In this document: positions 1 through 9,034 of the stretch, one piece after another | Numbering within the stretch: the stretch's first letter is position 1 | How the letters are laid out: each line of letters starts with the position of its first letter | Notes under the pieces: generated by a model | The model's database searches: none | What the model saw: the letters and a program-made list of their open reading frames with translations, nothing else | Told to the model about the DNA's origin: nothing | NCBI RefSeq assembly: GCF_900545795.1 | Contig: NZ_URAR01000009.1 | Location: forward strand, 1 to 64,000 | Source of the DNA: an uncultured Veillonella sp. | GTDB taxonomy: Bacteria > Bacillota > Negativicutes > Veillonellales > Veillonellaceae | Reading direction: 5' to 3' | Length of the DNA: 64,000 nt | Position numbers and translations under genes: made by a program

Positions 1-1
1 C

Positions 2-322
2 GGTAGTATCCGTATTTATCAATCTGATGTACAGGAAAAAGTATTCAATGCTATTGGCCTTACAGAAGAAGAAAGTCGCAGTAAGTTTGGCTTTATGCTT
101 GATGCATTCCAATTTGGTGCACCTCCACATGGCGGCTGTGCCTTCGGTCTTGACCGCTTGGTAATGCTTATGGCAAAACGTCAATCTATCCGCGATGTTA
201 TTGCATTCCCTAAAACACAAAGTGCATCTGACCTTATGAGTCAAGCACCATCTGAAGTAGCGCCAAAACAATTGCGTGAACTTCACATTAAAACTGATGT
301 TGAAAAAGAAAAATTAGTTTAG
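2..322 (+). CDS. aspS: Aspartyl-tRNA synthetase, C-terminal fragment
   Basis: Only the last 106 codons lie in the window; the start is off the left edge. The enzyme attaches aspartate to tRNA-Asp in the cytoplasm. The fragment carries the class II synthetase motif 3 region ([16 protein letters not shown]) followed by a conserved tail ([16 protein letters not shown]) that is diagnostic of bacterial AspS. The reading frame is open from base 2 to a TAG at 320-322. Its position just before a 6S RNA and rarA matches the Bacillus order aspS-6S-rarA. Identification is firm; whether it is the discriminating or the non-discriminating Asp/Asn type cannot be told from this part. Confidence 0.95.
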   Translation, partial: GSIRIYQSDVQEKVFNAIGLTEEESRSKFGFMLDAFQFGAPPHGGCAFGLDRLVMLMAKRQSIRDVIAFPKTQSASDLMSQAPSEVAPKQLRELHIKTDVEKEKLV

Positions 323-396
323 TTCATAGCACATTTTATTGGAATGTCAAGCCCCTTATTTATGACAAATGTGTATCAAGAATACGCTGTGAGGAC

Positions 397-425
397 TTGA
401 AATAACCGAGTGAGTTTGCTAATAT
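397..425 (+). promoter_or_regulatory. Candidate sigma-A promoter of the 6S RNA
   Basis: TTGAAA at 397-402 and TAATAT at 420-425 are separated by 17 bases, which predicts a start near 432, just before the conserved part of the 6S RNA. The -10 match is only moderate. Confidence 0.45.
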
Positions 426-431
426 ATTATT

Positions 432-612
432 AAAGATTACCCCTGCTGTGTGCGTGTGGTATCGCAGTTTTGAGCCAACACTATTACATAGGGAGCTTGG
501 ACTCTTGTAGTGGCGCTACGCCTGAAGAAGGACAGTAAAACTATGAGGAGAGCACCCACCTGCTCATGCAGGATCAAAACACGATACATATACGGCATGG
601 TGGGGCTCTTAA
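432..612 (+). ncRNA. ssrS: 6S RNA
   Basis: 6S RNA binds the housekeeping RNA polymerase holoenzyme by mimicking an open promoter. The stretch contains elements I recognise from Firmicute 6S RNAs: GTTTTGAGCCAACAC, then AGGGAGCTTG, a central hairpin and, on the return strand, GAGAGCACCCACCTG. The two long arms can pair (for example GTATCG with CGATAC around the closing stem). It lies between aspS and rarA, the place of 6S-1 in Bacillus subtilis, and is followed at once by an intrinsic terminator. The 5' end is set from the candidate promoter and is uncertain by about 10 bases. A covariance-model search would settle it. Confidence 0.8.
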
Positions 613-613
613 T

Positions 614-642
614 AAGCCGCCTTAGGGCGGTTTATTTTTTTT
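614..642 (+). terminator. Intrinsic terminator of the 6S RNA
   Basis: The GC-rich stem AAGCCGCC/GGGCGGTTT with a three-base loop is followed by a run of eight T residues. Confidence 0.85.
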
Positions 643-678
643 CGCATAATGATTGTTAAACTGAAGCTGATGAGAAGC

Positions 679-795
679 TTTAGTGCAAGGCTGTAATAAG
701 TTTTCAGTCTAGATTTCGAAAACTTATTTAGTGCAAATTGTAATAATTTCTAAGTTTAGGCTGTGGTAATTTTTAGTGTAGACTGTAATAACTTT
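679..795. repeat. Degenerate tandem repeat, 4 copies of about 20-30 bp
   Basis: Four copies of a unit like TTTAGTGCAAGCTGTAATAA occur near 679, 727, 753 and 771 in the spacer between the 6S RNA and rarA. They are diverged but share the core TTTAG...CTGTAAT. No reading frame runs through them. The rest of the spacer to 1039 is AT-rich and I see nothing else in it except the rarA ribosome binding site GAGGTG. Confidence 0.55.
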
Positions 796-1039
796 TTTAG
801 GGAGGCTACCATAGTTTTTATTGGAGTCTGCAAAAAGCTTTTTAGTTTCAGGAAGAGGTAATGAGTGGCGCCTATAAAAGTTGCTATACCCTAGAAGATT
901 GCAGTATTCTATGAGATAATAAAAATAATGATGAATACTTAAGTATAAGAAAATTTAAGCTCATCCTATGAATTAGTAGGACGGCTTTGTTCATATAGGG
1001 GCGCATAGCTCCTGTTGTGTAAACGAGTGAGGTGTTACG

Positions 1040-2344
1040 ATGGATAGTCTCTTTGATTCAGTGGAAAAGAAAAGTTTTGAACCCTTAGCTGTGCGCATGC
1101 GTCCTACATCATTAGATGATTTTTTTGGACAGGAAAAAGCAGTTGGCAAAGGGACTTTTTTACGTGCCATGATTGAGCAGGACACCATTCCATCTTTACT
1201 TTTTTATGGGCCTTCAGGTACTGGTAAAACTACCTTGGCTGGTATTATTGCGAAGTTGACATATAGCCATTTTGTCGTGTTAAATGCAACGAATGCAGGT
1301 ATTGGGGAGTTGCGCACGATTATTGATACAGCGCGTAAGACAATTCGCAATTTACAACAGCGGACAATTTTGTTTTTAGATGAAATTCATCGCTTCAATA
1401 AGAGTCAACAAGATGTGCTCTTGCCTTGTGTGGAAGATGGCACAATTATTTTGATTGGAGCAACTACAGAAAATCCATTTTTTGAAGTGAATCGACCTCT
1501 ATTGTCACGCCTTCGTTTAATTACTTTAGAAAGTCTTACCCCCAAGGCCATTGTGAATGTACTGTCTAGAGCCTTGAAGGATACAGAAAAGGGCTTAGGC
1601 AATAAGCGCGTGACAGCATCTGACGAAGTACTACATGAAATTGGTATCTTCGTTAATGGGGATGCGCGCATTTCCTTAAATATTTTAGAACAAGCTGTAG
1701 CCATGGTCCCGGAAGGGGGCGAATTGACTTTAGACATACTGGAGCGCGTTGTGGGTCGTCGGATTTATAGTTATGACAAAAAAGGCGATAATCATTATGA
1801 TACGATTTCGGCTTTTATAAAAAGCATGCGTGGTTCTAATCCAGATGCAGCAGTGTATTATTTGGCGCGCATGATAGAAGCGGGGGAAGACCCGAATTTT
1901 ATTGCTCGACGTATTGTTATTTGTGCAGCTGAAGATGTAGGTTTAGCTGATCCTAATGCGTTAGTTGTGGCGAATGCAGCGGCTCAAGCAGCCCATTTGG
2001 TAGGATTTCCAGAGGCTCGCATTATTTTATCTGAAGCCGCTTTATATGTGGCGTTAGCACCGAAAAGCAATAGTGCTTATTTGGCTGTAGACAGAGCGAT
2101 TCAAGACGTGCGTCATGGCGAGCAAGGTGCTGTACCGGCTCATTTGAGAGATGCCCATTATAGTGGGGCGAGTAAATTAGGCCATGGCGTGACATATAAA
2201 TATGCCCATGATTATCCTAATGGTTATGTAAATCAGCAGTATTTACCTACGCCTTTAATGGGACGTATATACTATGAAGGGGTACGTAGAGGAACAGAAG
2301 CGGACTTATTGGATGATTTTGATAAACGGACTGGGAAAAAATAA
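1040..2344 (+). CDS. rarA: Replication-associated recombination protein A (RarA/MgsA AAA+ ATPase)
   Basis: This is a 434-residue AAA+ ATPase of the RarA/MgsA/WRNIP1 family, related to clamp-loader subunits, which acts at stalled replication forks. The N-terminus has the family start (RMRPTSLDDFFGQ), Walker A GPSGTGKTT with Lys63, Walker B FLDEIHRF near residue 112, and sensor 1 GATTENP. The C-terminal part has the family's oligomerisation region with motifs such as SMRGSNPDAAVYYLARM and YAHDYPNGYVNQQYLP. Full length. It is preceded by a GAGGTG ribosome binding site. It has a large upstream spacer and ends 190 bases before ftsK, so it is probably its own transcription unit. Confidence 0.96.
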   Translation: MDSLFDSVEKKSFEPLAVRMRPTSLDDFFGQEKAVGKGTFLRAMIEQDTIPSLLFYGPSGTGKTTLAGIIAKLTYSHFVVLNATNAGIGELRTIIDTARKTIRNLQQRTILFLDEIHRFNKSQQDVLLPCVEDGTIILIGATTENPFFEVNRPLLSRLRLITLESLTPKAIVNVLSRALKDTEKGLGNKRVTASDEVLHEIGIFVNGDARISLNILEQAVAMVPEGGELTLDILERVVGRRIYSYDKKGDNHYDTISAFIKSMRGSNPDAAVYYLARMIEAGEDPNFIARRIVICAAEDVGLADPNALVVANAAAQAAHLVGFPEARIILSEAALYVALAPKSNSAYLAVDRAIQDVRHGEQGAVPAHLRDAHYSGASKLGHGVTYKYAHDYPNGYVNQQYLPTPLMGRIYYEGVRRGTEADLLDDFDKRTGKK

Positions 2345-2399
2345 AGTGTTATTACTTCAAACGTACGAACGATAAAAGTTCAAAAATCTAGCTCTTTTG

Positions 2400-2408
2400 T
2401 GGTATAAT
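2400..2408 (+). promoter_or_regulatory. Extended -10 promoter upstream of ftsK
   Basis: TGGTATAAT is a perfect extended -10 box. The -35 is weak (TTCAAA at 2379-2384, 18-base spacing). It predicts a leader of about 120 bases before the ftsK start. Confidence 0.55.
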
Positions 2409-2536
2409 AGAGTGCTAAGGAATTATTTTGATTCTAAATAAAAGCGTCTATTCTTCTTTGGGTAGAAGAGTGAGACAATAGTAGCAATATATTATTTTTA
2501 TTGTGAGTGAATAGATAGAGGTGTAAGGTTAAGATT

Positions 2537-5359
2537 ATGGCGCAGCAAAAGGATTCGACTAAAGCTAAGCCTAAGAAAAGGCAAACTACGAGCCGAAAAC
2601 GAACAACTACGGCAACAAAACAAGCAGTGACTTCGCCTAAAAGCACTAAGATTCGTAAAGAAGTGCGCGGCTTGCTCATCATGCTCATTGCCATCGTAGG
2701 GCTCATCGGGATTTTTGGTTTATCATCAGGCACATTTATTGATATTTTATCTGGATTTTTTATTTATGGTTTTGGCCTTGGTGGTATCATTCCTTGTCTT
2801 TACGTAGGCTATGTAGGTTGGCGTATATTGTATGCTGATGAGGGATTTCGCATTACGAGACGTGGTCTTTTACTGACCATATTTTTCTTGTTTTTAATTA
2901 CCTTAATCACATTGATTCGCGTTCCTAATGGACAGGAATTACAGACGACTATGCTCGCTAATCAAGGTGGGGTAGTAGGGGGCTTTTTAGGTTCTGTATT
3001 GCGTAGTTTATTAGGTGAAATTGGCGCCTTAGTGGTTGATATTGTTATTTTATTGGCTTTAGGCCTGTTGATTACACAACTTTCCTTGCGTACCGGTTTG
3101 CAGAAGACCAAAGAAAAGGCGGAAGTTGGGTTTGTAGCAGCTAAGGCTGTTACAGAAGATGCAGTACAAACTGTGAGAGAACGCTATGAAGATTGGAAAG
3201 AAGAGCAGGTAGAGCGCCGTCGCGTATATGATCAAGAGAAGGATACGAGTTATACATATGACGACAAGGTAACGCCTGTAGAGGAAATTATAGATCCACA
3301 TCCTGCAGTCAATGCTGATGCCGTATTTGAAGCGGAGTCTGAGGATGATGCGCTTTACAATGGGCGCTATGAGGAACATACAGGTAGTAGCGAGTCCCAT
3401 GTAGCCGCTCAGGACGTTGTTGTAGCGCCGGAATTTGTTTCTGAAAATGTGGCAGAGCGTCCAATTTACGAGAATCACACAGCAGAAGACACCAAAGTAG
3501 CGCCACCAGTTCATGAGGAGCTACCAGTTAATACAGGCCAAGCGCCAGCTTTCTTAGAACCGCATATGGCAGATTCTATGAATGCCACTGGTGTAGATGC
3601 GCATAGTGCAACACCGGCTGTTGAGCTCAGTAGTACGATGGCAACTGCTGAAGATACGACTCGTAGTGCTGAAGATGATGTAGTATTAGGCCGTGAATGG
3701 CAGGCTGAGTCTACGCCTATGAGTAGCAATCAAACGGGTATGACTATTGATGTGAAAGCTGATCCTGCTGAATTTGCCTATGATGAATCTGATGTAGACG
3801 AGGCTCAAGAACATAATACTGGAGCTGTGCCGAGTGAATCAGCTCGTCCTGAGATTCCAGCGCTAGAAGGTACGGAAGAGGACACAGCGGCCGTAGCTGT
3901 AACAATTGGTACTCATGTACCAGCAGCTACTGCGGAAGTGCCATATCATTATCCACCGCTTAGCATGTTGGCGAAGGGCTCGGAAAGTGCCGTTTCAACA
4001 GAGGAAATTCAACATAATATTGTGACCTTAGAACAAGTCCTTAAAGACTTTAAAGTGGATGCGCGAGTAATTAATGCGACACGTGGACCATCTGTAACAC
4101 GTTATGAATTAGAGCCTGCTGCAGGTACAAAGGTAAGTAAGATTGTCAATTTAAAAGATGAGATTACTATGGGCCTAGCAGCTTCTCATAGTATTCGTAT
4201 TGAAGCGCCTATTCCTGGCAAGTCGGCGGTAGGCATTGAAGTACCAAATAGAGAGACTTCAGCTGTGTTTTTACGAGATGTGTTAGAGAGCGACGATTTC
4301 CAACATGCTGCGGGCGGTATTCCAGTCGGTTTAGGTAAAGATATTGCAGGCAAGCCTGTAGTAACTGATTTATCTAAAATGCCTCACTTACTTGTGGCCG
4401 GCGCTACTGGTTCAGGTAAGTCTGTATGTGTAAATACTTTAATCTCTAGTATCTTGTTTAGCCGTAAGCCATCAGAAGTTAAATTGATATTAGTGGACCC
4501 TAAAGTGGTTGAATTATCCATGTATAATGGCATTCCACACTTAATGGCGCCCGTTGTTACGGATATGAAGAAGGCAGCCAATGTACTTCGTTGGTTAGTT
4601 CGTGAAATGGATCAACGCTATAAGATTTTAGATGCCGCCCGTCAACGTAAAATTAGTGGCTATAATAAAGCCCATCCTGAAACGGCCTTGCCGTATATCC
4701 TTGCTATTATTGATGAAATGGCAGATCTTATGATGCAGGAGCCAGAAGTAGAAGAACAAATCAGTCGCTTGGCTGCAAAGGCCCGTGCTGCAGGGATTCA
4801 TTTAGTATTGGCTACACAGCGCCCATCGGTTGATGTTATTACGGGCGTTATTAAAAGTAATGTGCCAAGTCGTATTTCCTTTGCCGTAGCAAGTAGTATT
4901 GATTCCCGTACTATTTTAGATACGAGTGGGGCAGAAAATCTACTTGGTAAAGGTGATATGCTCTTTAGCCCAATTGGCTCTAATAAGCCATTGCGTATTC
5001 AAGGGGCCTTTATCTCTGATGAAGAAGTGGAAAATCTAGTAAAATTTGTTAAGCGTCAAGGTCAACCTAGCTATGATGAAGGTGTCTTAGCGGCTAGTAC
5101 AGAAGAAGTAAGCGAAAGCAATAATCCAGCTAATGAAGAAGAGTATGATGAATTATTGCCTCGAGCTATTGATTTAGTATTTGAACATAAACAAGCCTCT
5201 GCGTCTTACATTCAGCGTCGCTTACGAGTCGGTTTCTCACGCGGTGCACGACTTATCGATACGATGGAAGATATGAAGATTGTAGGACCGACTAATGCAA
5301 GTAAATCACGAGAGATTTTGATGACTCGTGAAGAGGTATATGAAAAATATAAGATTTAG
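2537..5359 (+). CDS. ftsK: DNA translocase FtsK/SpoIIIE
   Basis: This is a 940-residue septal DNA pump that clears chromosome termini from the division plane. A basic Lys/Arg/Thr-rich N-terminus is followed by about four to five membrane segments between residues 46 and 184, then a long acidic, low-complexity linker (about 220-470). The motor has Walker A GATGSGKSV with Lys628 and Walker B LAIIDEMADLMM, with the family block VDVITGVIKSNVPSRI. The winged-helix gamma domain that reads KOPS-type sites is at the C-terminus (ASYIQRRLRVGFSRGARLID). Full length. It is followed 19 bases later by the RodZ-like gene, probably in the same operon. Confidence 0.97.
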   Translation: MAQQKDSTKAKPKKRQTTSRKRTTTATKQAVTSPKSTKIRKEVRGLLIMLIAIVGLIGIFGLSSGTFIDILSGFFIYGFGLGGIIPCLYVGYVGWRILYADEGFRITRRGLLLTIFFLFLITLITLIRVPNGQELQTTMLANQGGVVGGFLGSVLRSLLGEIGALVVDIVILLALGLLITQLSLRTGLQKTKEKAEVGFVAAKAVTEDAVQTVRERYEDWKEEQVERRRVYDQEKDTSYTYDDKVTPVEEIIDPHPAVNADAVFEAESEDDALYNGRYEEHTGSSESHVAAQDVVVAPEFVSENVAERPIYENHTAEDTKVAPPVHEELPVNTGQAPAFLEPHMADSMNATGVDAHSATPAVELSSTMATAEDTTRSAEDDVVLGREWQAESTPMSSNQTGMTIDVKADPAEFAYDESDVDEAQEHNTGAVPSESARPEIPALEGTEEDTAAVAVTIGTHVPAATAEVPYHYPPLSMLAKGSESAVSTEEIQHNIVTLEQVLKDFKVDARVINATRGPSVTRYELEPAAGTKVSKIVNLKDEITMGLAASHSIRIEAPIPGKSAVGIEVPNRETSAVFLRDVLESDDFQHAAGGIPVGLGKDIAGKPVVTDLSKMPHLLVAGATGSGKSVCVNTLISSILFSRKPSEVKLILVDPKVVELSMYNGIPHLMAPVVTDMKKAANVLRWLVREMDQRYKILDAARQRKISGYNKAHPETALPYILAIIDEMADLMMQEPEVEEQISRLAAKARAAGIHLVLATQRPSVDVITGVIKSNVPSRISFAVASSIDSRTILDTSGAENLLGKGDMLFSPIGSNKPLRIQGAFISDEEVENLVKFVKRQGQPSYDEGVLAASTEEVSESNNPANEEEYDELLPRAIDLVFEHKQASASYIQRRLRVGFSRGARLIDTMEDMKIVGPTNASKSREILMTREEVYEKYKI

Positions 5360-5378
5360 TTAAGAAGGAGGAAACCCA

Positions 5379-5828
5379 TTGGCAACGATTGGGGAAGAAT
5401 TAAAGCGAGAGCGCAATCGCCGTGGCCTTACTATTAAGGATGTGGAGCGCGTATTGCATATTCGAGCGGCCTATTTAGAGGCTTTAGAGGAAGATAATTA
5501 CAAATTAATCCCTGGCGATGTGTATGTGAAGGGCTTTATTGGTAATTATGCAGACTTCTTAGGTCTAGAGCGCCATCGTTTTATAGATCGTTATAAAAGC
5601 ATAATCGGAGAGCCTTTGGGTGTGCCACTTCGGAAGATAAAGCCTCGACGCGTACAAGCTCATGAGGAAGTGGAGCGTCAAGTAGAGGTTGTGCCGCCTA
5701 GAGCGAAGCGTTTAAGTTATACATCAAGACAACAGAGACGAAAGAAAACGTTGGCTCAAGAGCGCTTAGCTGTAACGATTATTCTTATTTGTATTGTCAT
5801 ATTTTTAATTTGGTTATTCTTTATGTAA
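5379..5828 (+). CDS. Short RodZ-like helix-turn-helix membrane protein
   Basis: A 149-residue protein with a Cro/XRE-like HTH at about residues 5-75 (GEELKRERNRRGLTIKDVER and PGDVYVKGFIGNYADFLGL), a basic linker, and one membrane helix at the very end (about 128-148). The HTH is typical of RodZ, which links MreB to the cell-wall machinery. The usual extracytoplasmic DUF4115 domain is absent: the protein stops right after the membrane segment. The start is TTG at 5379, chosen because AAGGAGG lies at the right distance and no ATG precedes the conserved region. It sits between ftsK and ygiQ with short gaps, so it is likely co-transcribed. The family assignment is good; the role in shape control is inferred. 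Confidence 0.85.
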   Translation: MATIGEELKRERNRRGLTIKDVERVLHIRAAYLEALEEDNYKLIPGDVYVKGFIGNYADFLGLERHRFIDRYKSIIGEPLGVPLRKIKPRRVQAHEEVERQVEVVPPRAKRLSYTSRQQRRKKTLAQERLAVTIILICIVIFLIWLFFM

Positions 5829-5855
5829 TGACAGTTAAGAGAAAAGGACTAAGTA

Positions 5856-7955
5856 GTGGAGACAAATCGTTATTTAATTACTGAAAGAGCTGAGATGGAG
5901 GCCAAAGGCTGGGCTGAACTTGATTTTGTGCTCATCACAGGCGATGCCTATGTAGACCATCCTTCGTTTGCTGGCAGTGTTATTGCGCGCTTATTAGAAG
6001 CACATGGCTATCGCGTAGGGCTTATTGCACAGCCAGATTGGAATGATGTAAATGATTTTAAACGCTTAGGGAAACCGAGATTGGCCTCGTTAGTAACAGC
6101 GGGTAATCTTGATTCTATGCTCAATAAATTTACAGCAGCTAAAAAGTTTCGCCACACAGACGGCTATTCGCCAGGTGGTGAAAGTGGTCATCGGCCAGAC
6201 CGGGCGACCTTGGTATATGCGAATCGCATGCGTGAAGCATTTCGCGATGTGCCGGTTATTATTGGGGGAATAGAAGCGAGTTTGCGGCGCTTTGCCCATT
6301 ATGATTATTGGTCGGATTCTGTGCGTCGCTCCATTTTGCCAGATAGTAAGGCAGATGCTTTAATCTATGGCATGGGGGAAAAGCAAATTTTAGAGTTAGC
6401 AAAAGCGCTAGATGAGGATCAATTTGAGGCGCGCTTGCCAGAAATTAAGGGGATTTGCTACATGAGTAAATCCTTACCCGCCGGTGAGATAGTGGAATGC
6501 CCTTCTTTTGAAGCTGTAAAAGCTGATAAAAAGGAGTTTGCTGAAGCGTTTCGCTTGCAATATTACGAACAAGATCCTTACATTGGTAAGACTGTGGTAC
6601 AGGCTCATGGAGATCGCTTTTTAGTACAAAATAGTCCAGCACTACCTCTTAAGCAAGAGGAGATGGATGAAGTATATAATTTGCCATTTACTAGACAATG
6701 GCATCCTCGCTATGATGAAAAAGGGGGCGTACCAGCGCTCAGTGAGGTGCAATTTAGCTTAGTTAGTCATCGTGGCTGCTTTGGTTCCTGTTCCTTCTGT
6801 GCGATTACAAGTCATCAAGGGCGCATTATTCAAAATCGCAGTCATCAGTCTTTAGTGGATGAAGCAAAGCGCATGATTGCCATGCCTGACTTTAAAGGCT
6901 ATATACATGATGTAGGAGGACCTACTGCTAACTTTAGACATGTAGCTTGTAAGAAACAGGCTAAGTTTGGTGCTTGTCCTGGCAAGAATTGTGCGGCCCC
7001 GATAGCTTGTGAAAATCTTGATACAAGTCATGATGATTATTTAGCATTACTTAGAAAATTACGCAAGCTTAAAGGAGTGAAGAAGGTCTTTGTTCGCTCT
7101 GGTCTGCGTTATGATTATGTTTTAGAAGATAACAATCGAGAATTTGTTAAGGAGCTTTGCGAGCATCACGTAAGTGGACAACTTAAAGTGGCGCCTGAAC
7201 ATGTTTCTAAAAATGTCACTGATATAATGGGAAAGGCCGGGAAGGATGTATTTTTAAACTTCAAGGATTGGTTCGATACAGCTAATCGTCAGTTGGGGAA
7301 AAAACAATACTTAGTTCCTTATTTTATGAGCTCTCATCCAGGTTGTACTTTAAATGATGCCATTGAATTGGCAGAGTTCTTGCGCGACCAGGGAATGAAT
7401 CCAGAGCAGGTACAAGACTTTATTCCTACGCCAGGAAGTTTGTCGACGGCTATGTATTATACGGAGATAAATCCACTTACTGGGGAGTCTATTTATGTGC
7501 CGAAAAAAGCCCATGAAAAAGCTATGCAGCGAGCACTTATGCAATATAAGCGCCCAGAAAATTATAAATTAGTTTATGAAGCCTTAACTAAGGCAGGTCG
7601 CCGTGACTTAATTGGTTTTGGTCCTCATTGTTTAATTCCTCCAAGACCGATTAAAAATTTCTCCTCTCCTCGCAATACTAATGGTATGCGTAATGGTGAG
7701 GGGCGTCAGCCTAGTCATAGAGGAAGTCGTAGTACTTCTAGCTCTCGCCGCACAGGTAAAGAATCTCGCTTTGGTAGCAATGGTGATAGCCAACATGAGA
7801 TGCATCAGGTGAATCAAGCAAATCGCCATAGCTCTTCAGCTGGGCGTAGAGTCACTAATGATTTAGGTAAGTCATTAGGTGGCAGGGCAAAGCCGCAAGG
7901 ACATGGCAAAATTGGTATAAGTAGTAACAGAAAAGGACGCAAAAGTCCTAGATAA
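5856..7955 (+). CDS. ygiQ: YgiQ-family radical SAM protein
   Basis: This 699-residue member of the YgiQ (UPF0313) family of radical SAM enzymes has an unknown substrate. The N-terminal half contains the family motifs GDAYVDHPSF and VIIGGIEASLRRFAHYDYW. The [4Fe-4S]/SAM motif is CxxxCxxC at Cys308, Cys312 and Cys315 (GCFGSCSFCAI). The DUF3362-like C-terminal region is present up to about residue 600 (QVQDFIPTPGSLSTAMYYT). The last hundred residues are a Ser/Arg/Gly-rich, presumably disordered basic tail, which might bind nucleic acid (inference). The start is GTG at 5856, with GAAAAGGA upstream. It lies in the ftsK-to-rimO gene string. Confidence 0.93.
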   Translation: METNRYLITERAEMEAKGWAELDFVLITGDAYVDHPSFAGSVIARLLEAHGYRVGLIAQPDWNDVNDFKRLGKPRLASLVTAGNLDSMLNKFTAAKKFRHTDGYSPGGESGHRPDRATLVYANRMREAFRDVPVIIGGIEASLRRFAHYDYWSDSVRRSILPDSKADALIYGMGEKQILELAKALDEDQFEARLPEIKGICYMSKSLPAGEIVECPSFEAVKADKKEFAEAFRLQYYEQDPYIGKTVVQAHGDRFLVQNSPALPLKQEEMDEVYNLPFTRQWHPRYDEKGGVPALSEVQFSLVSHRGCFGSCSFCAITSHQGRIIQNRSHQSLVDEAKRMIAMPDFKGYIHDVGGPTANFRHVACKKQAKFGACPGKNCAAPIACENLDTSHDDYLALLRKLRKLKGVKKVFVRSGLRYDYVLEDNNREFVKELCEHHVSGQLKVAPEHVSKNVTDIMGKAGKDVFLNFKDWFDTANRQLGKKQYLVPYFMSSHPGCTLNDAIELAEFLRDQGMNPEQVQDFIPTPGSLSTAMYYTEINPLTGESIYVPKKAHEKAMQRALMQYKRPENYKLVYEALTKAGRRDLIGFGPHCLIPPRPIKNFSSPRNTNGMRNGEGRQPSHRGSRSTSSSRRTGKESRFGSNGDSQHEMHQVNQANRHSSSAGRRVTNDLGKSLGGRAKPQGHGKIGISSNRKGRKSPR

Positions 7956-7994
7956 TTATATTTCTCTTGTGTCATAATGGAGGCGGGCAATAGT

Positions 7995-9032
7995 ATGAAA
8001 CGATTTTGGCCTATTGCACTATTAATAGTATTTGTTATGGCAGTATTTGCTGCAGGCACTTACTTTGAAAAGAATATGCAAAAAGCACGAACGGCAATTC
8101 CCATAAAAGCGGAACTTACAATTTATTCAGATTTGCCAACCAATGTAACGACTTTATTGGCACAACAATATGAAATGCTTTACCATGTGCGCCTTAATTT
8201 TCAGCCACTTACAGAAGAACAAATGGCCATGCGCATGACCTTGCCTTTGGTGGATCAAAAAGGCGATTTAGTAATTACGAGTCGAGATAATTTAGATATT
8301 GGCGTTAAATACAATCAGTTAAAACCGGTATTAACTGAAGGGGTAGACGAAATTTCAGACCGCTTTAAAAACCCTGATGCCCAATGGGTAGGGCTGTGGT
8401 ATGATCCGGTGATTTTTGCACAGAGTGAAAATTTTTACGAGCACACAGGGCGCTATGTGACGGCTTGGCAATCATTGATTTTGCCTGGTGAATGGCGCGT
8501 TGTAATGACTGATTTTGTTGCGTCTCGCAGTGCAGCCAATATTTTATACAGCTTTGTAGAACGAGATGGGGAAGAGCAGGGGCTAGACTATTTTGTAGAG
8601 CTTAAGCCTCATGTCACGCAATATGCGAAGTTCTTATCTACCCCAGTTCGTTTGGCTGCTTTAGGCGAAACTGATTTAGGCATTGGCAATTATTCTGATG
8701 GAAAGCAATACGCTATGCATAAATACCCTGTAAAAATAATTTTCCCAGCTGATGGAACACCCTATTATTTAACTGGTGTGGGCATGTTAAAAAGCGTGAG
8801 CAATGAAGAAGAAGCTACGCGCGTAGTGAAGTGGCTATTATCAAAGCAAGCGGCTCAAGTATTGACGGATAATAGTTTTTACTATGTATATACAAATCCA
8901 GAAATTCCCAATCCTGTGGACTCCATAGGTAGGGAGCTCGTATTATTTGATAGCCAAGGTGGCTATACTGAAGAAGGTAAGAAAGTATTATTAAATAAGT
9001 GGATTAGTCAAGTGCGTTTTAGAAAGGGTTAA
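7995..9032 (+). CDS. Extracellular solute-binding protein, transporter partner not adjacent
   Basis: This 345-residue protein has an uncleaved-looking N-terminal hydrophobic segment (residues 4-23, no lipobox Cys), then a periplasmic-binding fold of the family-1/iron type. The start of lobe I (LTIYSDLPTNVTTLLAQQYE) and the hinge region (WVGLWYDPVIFAQ) resemble Fe(III) or putrescine-type binding proteins. ATG 7995 is preferred over ATG 7977 because GGAGG lies just upstream of it. No permease or ATPase gene is next to it; it ends 2 bases before rimO. It may serve a transporter elsewhere or act as a sensor. The ligand is unknown. Confidence 0.75.
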   Translation: MKRFWPIALLIVFVMAVFAAGTYFEKNMQKARTAIPIKAELTIYSDLPTNVTTLLAQQYEMLYHVRLNFQPLTEEQMAMRMTLPLVDQKGDLVITSRDNLDIGVKYNQLKPVLTEGVDEISDRFKNPDAQWVGLWYDPVIFAQSENFYEHTGRYVTAWQSLILPGEWRVVMTDFVASRSAANILYSFVERDGEEQGLDYFVELKPHVTQYAKFLSTPVRLAALGETDLGIGNYSDGKQYAMHKYPVKIIFPADGTPYYLTGVGMLKSVSNEEEATRVVKWLLSKQAAQVLTDNSFYYVYTNPEIPNPVDSIGRELVLFDSQGGYTEEGKKVLLNKWISQVRFRKG

Positions 9033-9034
9033 GA

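Noticed and set aside
3059..3514. Minus-strand open frame of 151 codons
   Set aside because: It lies fully within the ftsK linker region, has no recognisable domain, and the ftsK frame continues through it with family motifs on both sides.
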